From assembly GCA_903821995.1 (NCBI GenBank), contig CAIJNI010000068.1, forward strand, positions 1 to 64,000: a DNA stretch of 64,000 bases, in the 5' to 3' direction. The position numbers were made by a program, and so were the translations under genes. The notes beneath the pieces were generated by a model. It did no database searches. It had not been told where the DNA came from and saw nothing but the letters and a program-made list of their open reading frames with translations. Shown piece after piece: positions 52,009 to 62,184 of the stretch; within the stretch, counting starts at the first letter, position 1, and every line of letters starts with the position of its first letter. Origin of the DNA: an uncultured beta proteobacterium. Its GTDB lineage: Bacteria; Pseudomonadota; Gammaproteobacteria; Burkholderiales; Burkholderiaceae.

Positions 52009-53016
52009 TTATAGACCTTGATGGTACTCGAGCAACTTTGCGACCTCATTTTTGGAGCCTAAAATGACTGATACGCGTTCATGCAACTTGAGTGGTTGAA
52101 TGCTCAGGATATTCTGCTGGCTATTAATCGATGCACCACCAGCTTGTTCAATTAGAAAGCTCATTGGATTTGCTTCGTACATTAAACGCAATTTTCCAGG
52201 CTTTCCTGGCTCCCGTTGATCCCATGGGTACATAAAAATTCCCCCGCGCGTCAAGATGCGATGGACATCTGCCACCATAGAGGCAATCCATCGCATATTA
52301 AAGTCTTTTTGGCGAGGCCCAGTGCTACCCGCTAAGCATTCTTCAACATATTTTCTAACCGGAGGTGCCCAGTGGCGCATATTTGACATATTGATCGAAA
52401 ATTCTTTGCTATCCTCTGGGATAAGTACATTCTCTCTAGTCAATAGGTACTCTTTGGTAGATTTATCAAGGGTAAACATGAACACACCCTGTCCTAAAGT
52501 GAGGACTAGAGTTGTCTGTGGGCCGTAGAGTACATATCCTGCCGCAACTTGTTCAGAACCTTTTTGAAGAAAATCTTTTTCTGAAATTAAATTGTGATGT
52601 GTTGGTTTTTTTAAAATTGAAAAAATAGTTCCTATTGAAACATTCACATCAATGTTCGATGAACCATCAAGGGGGTCAAAGAGGAGAAGGTAATCTCCGC
52701 TTGAGTATTGACTGGGAGTGATTAAAATTTCATCCAATTCTTCCGAGGCTAGTCCAGATAGGAATCCACTAGCCTGACAGGAATCGATCAACATATTATT
52801 TGTTAAAACATCTAATTTTTGTTGTGTTTCACCTTGGATATTTGAAGATTCTGCTGAGCCAAGAACATTTTCTAATGCACCTTGACTAACAAGCCCACTA
52901 ATTTTTTGGCAGGTATGAGCAATAGATTCTATTAATGAGCAAAGGTTTTGATCCGTTTTATGGGCTTGTTGTTGACTATTTAAAAATAATTTTAGACTGA
53001 GATGATTAGTATTCAT
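52009..53016 (-). CDS. fbp: Class 1 fructose-1,6-bisphosphatase
   Basis: [45 protein letters not shown]. Confidence 0.95.
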   Translation of the reverse strand: MNTNHLSLKLFLNSQQQAHKTDQNLCSLIESIAHTCQKISGLVSQGALENVLGSAESSNIQGETQQKLDVLTNNMLIDSCQASGFLSGLASEELDEILITPSQYSSGDYLLLFDPLDGSSNIDVNVSIGTIFSILKKPTHHNLISEKDFLQKGSEQVAAGYVLYGPQTTLVLTLGQGVFMFTLDKSTKEYLLTRENVLIPEDSKEFSINMSNMRHWAPPVRKYVEECLAGSTGPRQKDFNMRWIASMVADVHRILTRGGIFMYPWDQREPGKPGKLRLMYEANPMSFLIEQAGGASINSQQNILSIQPLKLHERVSVILGSKNEVAKLLEYHQGL

Positions 53017-53043
53017 TAGGCTTTTGATTGTATAGATTAAAAA

Positions 53044-55665
53044 TTAGGTCAGGGATTTTTGAATGACTTCCATTACATCAGCGGAAAGCTTGGGGGTCGA
53101 CAAAACACGCTCTAGTGATTTTTTCATATTAGTTTGATACGGGATAGCAAATTTTGTCCAACGATCCAAGCCTCGCGCTAATCTAGCAGCAACTTGTGGA
53201 TTAATCAGATTAAGTTCTATGACCTGATCTGCCCAAAAATCATAGCCTAATCCCGCACTATCATGAAATCCTGCCGGATTAGCTAAACAGAAAGAATGGA
53301 TTAAGCTTCTGACGCGATTAGGATTTTTAATTTTAAAAGCAGAATGTGATTTTAAGCTTAATACATTTTCTAAAATATTGATATTTGGCTGCGGTTGTCT
53401 TGTCGCTTGTAGGCTAAACCATTTATCAATGACTAGGTCATCGCTTTCATAGCGCTTGTAGAAATCAGCTAGACATTCCTGAGCTTGGTTTGAGTTATTT
53501 TGAATAAGGCACGAAAGAGCCGCAAAACGATCCGTCATATTGTTAGCTTGAGTGTACTGCTGGTAAGCTAGCTCATCCCCATGTGATGAAAATCCATCAC
53601 ACAGCATACTTAAAGCAAGATTTTTTAATGCTCTTGCACCGGATTGTTTGGGGTCAGGTGAGTAAACTGCATTTGAGCAAAGTTGCTCATAGGTAATGAG
53701 CCAATCGTTTTTTAGTGCATTAGCAAATAGGTTGCGAACGGAGTTTCTAGCTTGATGAATTTCTTGTGGATTAACAACGGTTACTTTTTCATGAAGAAAA
53801 ATTTCAGTGGGCAGAGTAAGCGCTAATTGCTTAAACGCTGGATCAAGTAGATTGTCTCTTAAAAGCGTTTGCCAAGCTGATATTAAAGCTGTTGAGTCTT
53901 GTGGCCTTTCTAAGATCGTATGAATAGCAAGGTTTTGTCCTGCTTCCCAACGGTTAAAAGGATCATCATCATTAGCAAATTGAAATAAAAGATCTTCATT
54001 GGATTGCTTGAATTTAAGATTTATTGGGGCAGAGAAATTACGATTAATCGATAGAATGGGTCGAGTATTTAAATCATTAAATATGAACGTTTCTGTTTGT
54101 TGTTTCAGTTCAATTAAAAACTCGGCAGAACTATTTTCTTTAGAAAGAAATTTAGTTTGCAGTGGGATATGAAAAGGTTCTTTATGACTTTGTCCTGGTG
54201 AGGGGCTACATGTTTGAGTTAATTTCAATTGGTAACTCTTTTCGGTGGTGTCATAATTTTCTTCAACGATGACCTCAGGAGTGCCAGCTTGGCTATACCA
54301 GTTCCTAAATTGGTCGAGGTCAGCATGATTAGCATCTGCCATTGCTGATACAAAATCATCACAAGTAACTGCTTGCCCATCGTGGCGTTTGAAATATAAA
54401 TCCATGCCCTTTCGAAAACCAGAAATTCCTAGAAGGGTCTGTTGCATTCTGACGACTTCGGCACCTTTTTCATAGATAGTTACCGTATAGAAATTATTGA
54501 TTTCTTGATAACTATCTGGACGAATGGGATGCGCCATGGGGCCAGCATCTTCTGGAAATTGCACCTGTCTTAAAAGTCTGACATCTTCTATACGTTTGAC
54601 TGCTCTACCAGAAAGGCTACCCATGAGATCAGCTGAAAATTCTTGGTCTCTAAAAACCGTAAGTCCTTCTTTTAGGGAGAGTTGAAACCAGTCTCTGCAG
54701 GTAACTCGGTTTCCAGTCCAGTTATGGAAATATTCGTGACCGACAACACTTTCAATATTTGCAAAGTCCGTATCTGTTGCAGTTTGTGCATCAGCCAGGA
54801 CATACTTAGTATTAAAAATATTAAGTCCTTTATTCTCCATTGCCCCCATATTAAAATCCCCAACAGCAACAATCATAAATCGCTCTAAATCAAGTTCTAG
54901 TCCAAACCGTACCTCATCCCATCGAATTGCATTGATGAGTGATTCCATTGCAAAGTCTGCTTTAGGTAAGTCCTTTTCTTCCACCCAAACTTCTAAAAGT
55001 TTTGTTTTGCCAGAGGAGCTGACGATAGATTGTTGTATGCAGCTTAATTTACCAGCAACAATCGCGAATAAATAACTAGGTTTTAAAAATGGGTCTTCCC
55101 AGACGGCCATATGCTTTGTATCGTTTAACAATTTTTGTTCGATGAGATTGCCGTTAGAGAGTAAGACTGGGTAATCATTTTTATCAGCAATTAGCGTGAC
55201 AGTAAATTTAGACAGGACATCTGGTTGATCCAGATAGTAGGTTATTTTTCTAAAACCCTCAGCTTCGCACTGGGTAAAAAAATTATCATTTGAAACATAA
55301 AGGCCCATTAATGTTGTGTTTTCCTTTGGGCGGTTTGTGCAGATAATCTCTAGAGCACATATATCCGGTAGATTTTTGATGACTAATTCTTGGTGAGATA
55401 GTTCAAACTCATGGCACAAAATGCCATCAATTTTGATAGAGATTAACTCAAGGTCTTCTCCTTTCAGAATTAATGGGCCCTGATTAAGTCTACGTATTTG
55501 TAAAACTGAAGTTATAACTGTTTTAATTGGATTGAGCTCAAACTGAAGCGCTACTTGATCAATCGTAAATAAGGGTGGTGAGTAATCTTGGCGATGAAAT
55601 GTGACAGAATTTTCGGTTTTCAGCATGATATTTATTTTATTGGGGAATATATCAATCATAACCAA
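53044..55665 (-). CDS. pepN: Aminopeptidase N (M1)
   Basis: GAMENKGLNIFN, VVGHEYFHNWTGNRVTCRDWFQLSLKEGLTVFRDQEFS. Confidence 0.95.
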   Translation of the reverse strand: MVMIDIFPNKINIMLKTENSVTFHRQDYSPPLFTIDQVALQFELNPIKTVITSVLQIRRLNQGPLILKGEDLELISIKIDGILCHEFELSHQELVIKNLPDICALEIICTNRPKENTTLMGLYVSNDNFFTQCEAEGFRKITYYLDQPDVLSKFTVTLIADKNDYPVLLSNGNLIEQKLLNDTKHMAVWEDPFLKPSYLFAIVAGKLSCIQQSIVSSSGKTKLLEVWVEEKDLPKADFAMESLINAIRWDEVRFGLELDLERFMIVAVGDFNMGAMENKGLNIFNTKYVLADAQTATDTDFANIESVVGHEYFHNWTGNRVTCRDWFQLSLKEGLTVFRDQEFSADLMGSLSGRAVKRIEDVRLLRQVQFPEDAGPMAHPIRPDSYQEINNFYTVTIYEKGAEVVRMQQTLLGISGFRKGMDLYFKRHDGQAVTCDDFVSAMADANHADLDQFRNWYSQAGTPEVIVEENYDTTEKSYQLKLTQTCSPSPGQSHKEPFHIPLQTKFLSKENSSAEFLIELKQQTETFIFNDLNTRPILSINRNFSAPINLKFKQSNEDLLFQFANDDDPFNRWEAGQNLAIHTILERPQDSTALISAWQTLLRDNLLDPAFKQLALTLPTEIFLHEKVTVVNPQEIHQARNSVRNLFANALKNDWLITYEQLCSNAVYSPDPKQSGARALKNLALSMLCDGFSSHGDELAYQQYTQANNMTDRFAALSCLIQNNSNQAQECLADFYKRYESDDLVIDKWFSLQATRQPQPNINILENVLSLKSHSAFKIKNPNRVRSLIHSFCLANPAGFHDSAGLGYDFWADQVIELNLINPQVAARLARGLDRWTKFAIPYQTNMKKSLERVLSTPKLSADVMEVIQKSLT

Positions 55666-55852
55666 ATGAAAGATATGAAAAAAAATATCTTTATGACAAA
55701 ATAAAGAATATATAGTAAAAAACTATCATAAATTTATATAAATACAATTTAACTATTTAGGTATTAACTCTTAAACTACGTTTGTCGATGAATTAAGTAA
55801 TTTTGGTTTCATAGACATTCATAAAAGATATTTAACTTAAATGGAGTTATAA

Positions 55853-56287
55853 ATGGCAACTTTAAAAGGTTCTAAAACAGAAAATTGCTTGAAAGAAGCA
55901 TTTGCAGGCGAGTCAATGGCAAATCGTCGTTATTTGTATTTCGCAAACATGTGTGACATCGCTGGTGAAAATGATGTTGCAGCTTTGTTCCGCTCAACTG
56001 CAGAGGGTGAAACTGGTCATGCACACGGTCACATGGAGTTTTTAATTGATGGTGGTGCAGGTGAGCCCGGAACTGGTTTGCCAGGTCGCACACCAAAAGA
56101 GGCTTTAGAAGCAGCTGTTCATGGTGAAACACATGAATACACAGATATGTATCCAGGAATGGCTAAGACAGCACGCGATGAAGGCTTTGATGAAGTTGCT
56201 GATTGGTTTGAGACTTTAGCTAAAGCTGAACGTTCACACGCGAACAGATATCAAAGAGCGTTAAACGAGTTAGTTGCTGCGCAATAA
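55853..56287 (+). CDS. Rubrerythrin-family diiron protein lacking a rubredoxin domain
   Basis: [44 protein letters not shown]; no CxxC pairs. Confidence 0.92.
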   Translation: MATLKGSKTENCLKEAFAGESMANRRYLYFANMCDIAGENDVAALFRSTAEGETGHAHGHMEFLIDGGAGEPGTGLPGRTPKEALEAAVHGETHEYTDMYPGMAKTARDEGFDEVADWFETLAKAERSHANRYQRALNELVAAQ

Positions 56288-56306
56288 GTAAATAAAAGTT
56301 TTTTTA

Positions 56307-56334
56307 GGATTCCTCACCTTCGGGTTGGGAATCC
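56307..56334 (+). other. Intercistronic hairpin with cUUCGg tetraloop
   Basis: GGATTCC-TC-ACC-TTCG-GGT-TG-GGAATCC inverted repeat. Confidence 0.6.
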
Positions 56335-56374
56335 GATAAAAAATTTTTAAGTTGCATCATTTTGGAGAATTGTA

Positions 56375-57715
56375 ATGAAACGAGAAGGAAACCTAGAGGC
56401 ACCCACAAGGCATCCTTTAGACTGGAAGAATCCAGAATTTTATGATCAAGCGAAATTGGATGTTGAGTTAGAAAGAGTATTTGATATTTGCCATGGTTGT
56501 CGAAGGTGTGTGAGTTTATGTGGATCTTTCCCATCTTTATTTGACCTCGTTGATGCTACTGAGGATGGTGAAGTTCATGGCATAGATAAAAAGGATTACG
56601 CTGCAGTTGTAGACCAATGTTATTTGTGTGACCTTTGCTATATGACCAAGTGTCCTTATGTCCCACCCCATGAGTGGAACTTAGATTTTCCTCATTTAAT
56701 GCTGCGCGCTAAAGCAGTCAAGCATGAAAATAAGGGAACTAGTTTTAGGGATAATTTATTATCATCTACCGATAAGCTAGGAAGCTTTGCAGGTATTCCA
56801 ATTGTGACTCAAGCAGTTAATGCCATTAATAAGATTCCTGCAGTACGAACCGTAATGGAGTCAACCTTAGGCGTTGATAAAAATGCTTGGATACCAGAGT
56901 ATGCGCCTAAAAAATTCAAGCAACTTGCCACGAAGTCTTCTGCATGGCCCGTTAAAAACGGCACTAAGACTCCTGGTAAAGTGGTTATTTATGCGACCTG
57001 TTTCATTAATTACAATGAGCCAGGAATTGGTCAAGATCTTATTAAGTTACTCGATCATAATGAGATCCCCTATGAGCTCGTGAATAAAGAGGCATGTTGT
57101 GGCATGCCTAAGTTAGAGCTTGGCGATTTGAATGAAGTTGAGAAACTAAAGGATATAAATATCCCTCAACTGAGTAAATTTGCTAAAGAAGGCTATGCCA
57201 TCCTCACGCCTATTCCTTCCTGTACCTTAATGTTTAAGCAAGAGTTACCTTTAATGTTCCCTGATGAAGTTGATGTGCAGTTGGTGAAAGAAGCGATGTG
57301 GGATCCTTTTGAGTATTTGATTGCAAGGAAAAAAGACGGTTTACTTAAAGAGGACTTTAAGGAAGAACTAGGTCATGTGAGTTATCACGTCCCCTGCCAT
57401 TCACGAGTACAAAACGTAGGTAAGAAGACCGCTGAAACCTTAGAGATGATTCCTGGCACAACAGTGAATGTGGTTGAAAGATGTTCTGGGCATTCAGGTA
57501 CGTGGGGAGTTAAAAAAGAGTTTCATGCTATGGCAATGAAAATTGGTAAGCCAGTGTTTAAAAATATGGCGAATAACGAGCCGGATTATATTAGTTCAGA
57601 TTGCCAGTTGGCTGGACATCATATTGAACAGGGAATGGCAGAGGCTGGCTTAAAGCAAGCAAAAATGATGCACCCTATTTCTTTGGTAGTGAAGGCTTAC
57701 GGTTTAGCAGAATGA
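56375..57715 (+). CDS. (Fe-S)-binding heterodisulfide reductase/GlpC-like protein
   Basis: CHGCRRCVSLC and CYLCDLCYMTKCP cluster motifs; CCGMPKLE and CSGHSGTWG domains. Confidence 0.9.
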   Translation: MKREGNLEAPTRHPLDWKNPEFYDQAKLDVELERVFDICHGCRRCVSLCGSFPSLFDLVDATEDGEVHGIDKKDYAAVVDQCYLCDLCYMTKCPYVPPHEWNLDFPHLMLRAKAVKHENKGTSFRDNLLSSTDKLGSFAGIPIVTQAVNAINKIPAVRTVMESTLGVDKNAWIPEYAPKKFKQLATKSSAWPVKNGTKTPGKVVIYATCFINYNEPGIGQDLIKLLDHNEIPYELVNKEACCGMPKLELGDLNEVEKLKDINIPQLSKFAKEGYAILTPIPSCTLMFKQELPLMFPDEVDVQLVKEAMWDPFEYLIARKKDGLLKEDFKEELGHVSYHVPCHSRVQNVGKKTAETLEMIPGTTVNVVERCSGHSGTWGVKKEFHAMAMKIGKPVFKNMANNEPDYISSDCQLAGHHIEQGMAEAGLKQAKMMHPISLVVKAYGLAE

Positions 57716-57722
57716 CATTTAA

Positions 57723-58340
57723 TTGAGAATAAAGATGATGAAAAGAGAAGAAATAACAGGAAAATTATTGCGCGATCAACTAATGACATTAGAGACCTAT
57801 CATAAGGCTAGACCGCAATTTCGTGAAAAAGCGATTGCAGAGAGAAAGAAACGAACTATTCGGCTTGGTGAGCATTTAAGTCTTATATTTGAAAATACTT
57901 TTTTAATCCAATATCAAATTCAAGAAATATTAAGAGTTGAAAAGGTGTTTACGGAAGAAGGGATTGAAGATGAGTTACAAGCTTATATTCCATTAATTCC
58001 AGATGGATCCAATTTTAAAGCCACAATGATGCTTGAGTATCCCAATGAAGCAGACCGACACATTGCATTGGCTAAACTAATTGGTGTAGAGGATAGAACC
58101 TTTATTCAAATAGAAGGTCAGCCAAGAGTTTATGGTATTGCGGATGAAGATTTAGATCGATCGACTGCAACAAAGACTTCGGCAGTTCATTTTATAAGGT
58201 ATGAGTTAACGCTTGATATGAAAAGGGCCCTACAGGCAGGAGCTCAAATGATGATAGGGTGCGACCATTCACAGTACCCCATGCATGTCGATTCCATTGC
58301 CCCAGAAACATTAGCTTCATTCATCAGCGATTTAACATGA
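57723..58340 (+). CDS. DUF3501 family protein
   Basis: KRTIRLGEHLSLIFENTFLIQYQIQEILRVEKVF; RYELTLDMKRALQAG; position after the rubrerythrin/Fe-S pair. Confidence 0.75.
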   Translation: MRIKMMKREEITGKLLRDQLMTLETYHKARPQFREKAIAERKKRTIRLGEHLSLIFENTFLIQYQIQEILRVEKVFTEEGIEDELQAYIPLIPDGSNFKATMMLEYPNEADRHIALAKLIGVEDRTFIQIEGQPRVYGIADEDLDRSTATKTSAVHFIRYELTLDMKRALQAGAQMMIGCDHSQYPMHVDSIAPETLASFISDLT

Positions 58341-58399
58341 TTCTGAGTCAAAAAAATAGTCAAGTTAAAAGTGGAAGATTTTTGTTGGATAATAGCTAG

Positions 58400-59305
58400 G
58401 TGAAATTATCTAACACTTTTGACTTTGTGCTGCTGAGTGCTTTGTGGGGCGGATCCTATCTGTTTATCAGATATACAGTAGGTTACATAGAGCCAATTGC
58501 CTTAGCTGAAATGAGAATGCTCACCGCAAGTATTGTATTAGGACTTTTAGTCCTATCTAAAAAAGAGTGGCGACAGCAAGTTTTTAGTTATCGAAAGAAA
58601 TTAAGAACTTTATCGATAGTGGCGTTCTTTAACTCGGCTTTTCCTTTTGCAGTAATTACATACTCCATGCAACATATGAGCGCTGGGGTTGGGGCCGTGA
58701 TTAATTCCACATCTCCTATATGGACTGCAATTGTTGGGGTCATTTGGTACCGAAATGTGATGGGATGGAGTAAGTATTTAGGTTTGGTTTTAGGATTTTT
58801 TGGGATTATTTTTTTAATGTGGGGTAAGGCGAGCTTTACGAATGATGGCTTAGGTTTTGCCATATTAGCCAGCATGATTGGGACATTCTCATATGGGATT
58901 TCATCCAACTACATTAAACATTATGCGAATGATTTTGAGCCCATACCCATGACTTTTATCACCATGTTTATTGGTGCGCTGATGTTGTTATTGCCTGCAT
59001 TAACGCAAATTCCAACTGAGCCTATGCCAATTTCAGCATGGGCAGGAATGCTTTGCTTAGGTGTTGGATCAACTGCAATAGCGTATATTCTATTTTATAG
59101 ACTTGCAACGAATACCAGTGCGACACTGGCGATTACGGTTACTTTTTTAGTGCCTGTTTTTGGAATGTTGTGGGGTTGGTTGTTCTTAAATGAAACCTTA
59201 ACATTGCACATGATGGTTGGTGCTGGGATTGTTTTATTAGGAACGGGATTAACGGTCGGTGTTATTAATTTTGATCGTTTTAGAACCAAACCAAAGTTTC
59301 TCTAG
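58400..59305 (+). CDS. DMT/EamA family transporter
   Basis: Ten TM-like segments; ALWGGSYLFIRY. Confidence 0.88.
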   Translation: MKLSNTFDFVLLSALWGGSYLFIRYTVGYIEPIALAEMRMLTASIVLGLLVLSKKEWRQQVFSYRKKLRTLSIVAFFNSAFPFAVITYSMQHMSAGVGAVINSTSPIWTAIVGVIWYRNVMGWSKYLGLVLGFFGIIFLMWGKASFTNDGLGFAILASMIGTFSYGISSNYIKHYANDFEPIPMTFITMFIGALMLLLPALTQIPTEPMPISAWAGMLCLGVGSTAIAYILFYRLATNTSATLAITVTFLVPVFGMLWGWLFLNETLTLHMMVGAGIVLLGTGLTVGVINFDRFRTKPKFL

Positions 59306-59312
59306 GTCCAAT

Positions 59313-60023
59313 CTATTGGCTACTCCAGCCTAATTTTCTTTCAATAAAACGTTGACCTAATTCTGTTTGTGGTTTCTGAAAAAAAGTTCTAGTCTTACCA
59401 GTTTCAATCACTTCACCTTGAGATAGAAAAACAATATCTTCTGAGAGTCGCTTGACCTGAGCTAAATCATGACTCGCGATTAAAAACTTAGTCCCATTAA
59501 TAATCATTTTTTTGATGAGTAATTCACTTTGGTCTGTTGCGCTTGGATCAATACTCGATGTGGGTTCGTCTAACAGCACAAGATCTGCCCCTAATAATTG
59601 GGCTCGAGCTAAAAAAACACGTTGTTTTTCACCAGCTGAAATCTTTGTTGCAGGTCTATCTGCAATTTTCATTAGTCCAAAATCCATTAATGCTTCTTCA
59701 ATTTGTGCGTGAGTTAATTTCTTGACGCGTCCTTTAAGCATTTTTAAGTTATCTCGGACTGACATTTTTATTAAATGGGCATCATGAAGTACCATGGATG
59801 TTGATTTAAATTCTGAATAGATTTTTCCTGCAGTTGGCAATAGTAATCCTTGGATCAATTTTAAGAGAGTGGTTTTCCCAGAACCATTTGGTCCAATGAT
59901 TGCGGTGACAGAATGTACAGACAAAGAGAGTTCTGGAATTCTTAATATAAGTTCCGAGCGCAAATTTTCATTTGAGTTGTATTCGATATCTCTCATAGAG
60001 ATAGTCAGTATTTGATCAGCCAT
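59313..60023 (-). CDS. tupC: ABC transporter ATP-binding protein (tungstate-type)
   Basis: IGPNGSGKTTLLKLIQGLL, SAGEKQRVFLARAQLL, operon with TupA/TupB-like genes. Confidence 0.8.
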   Translation of the reverse strand: MADQILTISMRDIEYNSNENLRSELILRIPELSLSVHSVTAIIGPNGSGKTTLLKLIQGLLLPTAGKIYSEFKSTSMVLHDAHLIKMSVRDNLKMLKGRVKKLTHAQIEEALMDFGLMKIADRPATKISAGEKQRVFLARAQLLGADLVLLDEPTSSIDPSATDQSELLIKKMIINGTKFLIASHDLAQVKRLSEDIVFLSQGEVIETGKTRTFFQKPQTELGQRFIERKLGWSSQ

Positions 60024-60711
60024 ATTTCGCTTCAGTATTACTTTTTAAGAAGTAAATCAAAACATTAACGATTAAAACAATTGCAAGCAAAACAAAGCCC
60101 AAAGCCAGAGCTAGTGGTAAATCGCCCTTACTGGTCTCTAATGAAATTGCCGTAGTCATAGTTCTAGTGGAATGTGCAATATTGCCGCCGACAATCATGA
60201 CGGCGCCGACTTCAGAAATGGCCCTACCAAAGCCAGCCAAAATAGCAATACTAAGAGAAAAACGACAATCCCAAAGAATCCATTTAATTCGAGAAATCAC
60301 CCCTAGACCGAGTGCCTTTAGTGTTTCACCATGAATATTCCAACCGTCAGCGATGATTTGTCGTGAGAGTGCTGCGATGATTGGGGTAGTGAGAATAGTT
60401 TGCGCTAGGATCATCCCCTTAATCGAAAATAACCAATTCAGATTACCCAAAGGTCCATTTCTAGTAAGTAAGAGATACACAAGAACACCAACAATGACAG
60501 TGGGAATACTCATCAAGCTATTTAAAAGAATGATGACAAGGCGTCTTCCCCAAAAATGTTGAGTTGCAACAAAGCCTCCTAGAGGAAGGCCCAAAAGGGT
60601 CCCCAGAAACAGTGCTGAAATACTGACTTCAAGTGAAACCCAGATGATGTGCCAGACATCAACATTCAACTGAAGCAGAAGTTCAATTGCTTGGCTAAAC
60701 TCATTCAACAT
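60016..60711 (-). CDS. tupB: ABC transporter permease (tungstate-type)
   Basis: GFGRAISEVGAVMIVGGNIAHSTRTMTTAISLETSKGDLPLALALG; start MLNEFSQAIELL at 60711 preferred. Confidence 0.8.
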   Translation of the reverse strand: MLNEFSQAIELLLQLNVDVWHIIWVSLEVSISALFLGTLLGLPLGGFVATQHFWGRRLVIILLNSLMSIPTVIVGVLVYLLLTRNGPLGNLNWLFSIKGMILAQTILTTPIIAALSRQIIADGWNIHGETLKALGLGVISRIKWILWDCRFSLSIAILAGFGRAISEVGAVMIVGGNIAHSTRTMTTAISLETSKGDLPLALALGFVLLAIVLIVNVLIYFLKSNTEAKYG

Positions 60712-60728
60712 GAAGTTAGGTACCGATC

Positions 60729-61556
60729 CTATTGAGAGGCATTTGGAAAAAACAATTGTTGACCAGATATTTTGTAGGAGGCAATTATTTTTTGACCTTC
60801 CGGAGATATAAGCCAATCTATAAACATTTGTCCCTCTTTTACTTTAGTTTGTGGATTTTTGTCAGGATTAACCAGCATGACCCCATATTGGTTAAATAGT
60901 TGTGAATCACCTTCAAATAGAATTTTTAAATCGCCACGGTTTTTAAAGGAAATCCATGTGCCACGGTCAGCTAGAATATAGGCGTTCATTGCTGAAGCCG
61001 TATTAAGTGCAGGCCCCATACCAGATCCTGTTTCTTTATACCAAGCTTGTTTTGTGGCGCTTGGGCTCATAGCAATCATGTTCCAATAGCGTAATTCAGC
61101 AGCATGAGTACCACTTTTGTCTCCTCTAGAAACAAATGTAGCTCCTTGGTTATATATTCTTGTGAATACAGTTTGAGTATCTTTGCTTTGCGCTATATTT
61201 GCAGGATCCGTTTTAGGGCCAATTAATACAAAATCGTTATACATGACGTTGTAGCGAGTTCGACTAAACCCTTGGGATAAAAATTTTTCTTCAGCTTGTT
61301 TATCATGAACGAGCACCACATCAGCATCACCACGGCGGCCCATATCCAGGGCTTGGCCTGTTCCGACAGCTACAGCTTTAGCAATAATTCCAGTTTTCTT
61401 TTCAAAGGCGGGTAATAGAAATTCCAATAGCCCAGATTGCTCTGTCGACGTGGTCGATGCAATCACGATTGAGGTTTGTGCAAAGAGTGGATGTATTGTC
61501 AGGAATGCCAATAAAGGAATACTGATCAATTTCAGGGATTTAAGATAGAGCCACAT
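60729..61556 (-). CDS. tupA: Tungstate-type ABC substrate-binding protein
   Basis: IVIASTTSTEQSGLLEFLLPAFEKKTGI, GDADVVLVHDKQAEEKFLSQGFSRTRYNVMYNDFVLIGP. Confidence 0.85.
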   Translation of the reverse strand: MWLYLKSLKLISIPLLAFLTIHPLFAQTSIVIASTTSTEQSGLLEFLLPAFEKKTGIIAKAVAVGTGQALDMGRRGDADVVLVHDKQAEEKFLSQGFSRTRYNVMYNDFVLIGPKTDPANIAQSKDTQTVFTRIYNQGATFVSRGDKSGTHAAELRYWNMIAMSPSATKQAWYKETGSGMGPALNTASAMNAYILADRGTWISFKNRGDLKILFEGDSQLFNQYGVMLVNPDKNPQTKVKEGQMFIDWLISPEGQKIIASYKISGQQLFFPNASQ

Positions 61557-61609
61557 TTAAATATAAGGGATAATTAGTAATCATTTAAATATAAGGGATA
61601 ATTAGTAAT
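61554..61609. repeat. Perfect tandem duplication, 2 x 28 bp (catttaaatataagggataattagtaat)
   Basis: Copies at 61554-61581 and 61582-61609 are identical; the first contains the tupA start codon (minus strand). Confidence 0.97.
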
Positions 61610-61684
61610 GATTGGGTCAAGAACAATCTATTATCTACGTGTTTTAGTGATGTGAGTAAACCGCCTTTATTTTATTGAAAAAAT

Positions 61685-62158
61685 ATGAAAATCTTAAAAG
61701 ACAATATCCTTTCCCTGGTTTTATCGGGCGCCTTAACTTTATTTCTGACTCAAGCATCAGCTCAAGTGGCTGTTAATGGAAATATCCAGGTTGGTAACAC
61801 CTTTATTCGAGGGACGGTATCTGGCCAAACAGCGACAGGTGGATTTTTAGTGATTACCAATAGTGGTTCAGTATCAGATAAGTTGATTGGTGTTTCAAGT
61901 TCAACGATTGGAGAACTAGAGATTCATGAGATGAAGATGGAAGGTAACCGGATGCTCATGCGTGAGATTTCAGCATTAGAAATACCTGCTAAAAGTAAGG
62001 TTGAGTTAAAGCCAGGAGGCTATCACTTGATGATTACTGGGCTAAAGAAACCACTTCAAGAAGGGGAGATTTTGCCGATTCGTTTGAAATTTGAAAAAGC
62101 AGGCGAACTTACTGTAGATTTCCCAGTTAAATCTTTATCCACAATGAAGATGCACTAA
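61685..62158 (+). CDS. Periplasmic copper chaperone PCu(A)C family protein
   Basis: Signal peptide; FLVITNSG..DKLIGVSSS..ELEIHEMKMEGNRMLMREI; HLMITGLKKPLQEGEILPIRLKFEKAG. Confidence 0.92.
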   Translation: MKILKDNILSLVLSGALTLFLTQASAQVAVNGNIQVGNTFIRGTVSGQTATGGFLVITNSGSVSDKLIGVSSSTIGELEIHEMKMEGNRMLMREISALEIPAKSKVELKPGGYHLMITGLKKPLQEGEILPIRLKFEKAGELTVDFPVKSLSTMKMH

Positions 62159-62175
62159 TAGCGCATCTTCATTGT
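62141..62175. terminator. Hairpin ACAATGAAGATGC-actaatagc-GCATCTTCATTGT between convergent PCu(A)C and ilvD
   Basis: Perfect 13-bp stem with 9-nt loop, overlapping the PCu(A)C stop. Confidence 0.65.
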
Positions 62176-62184
62176 CTCTAGGAT

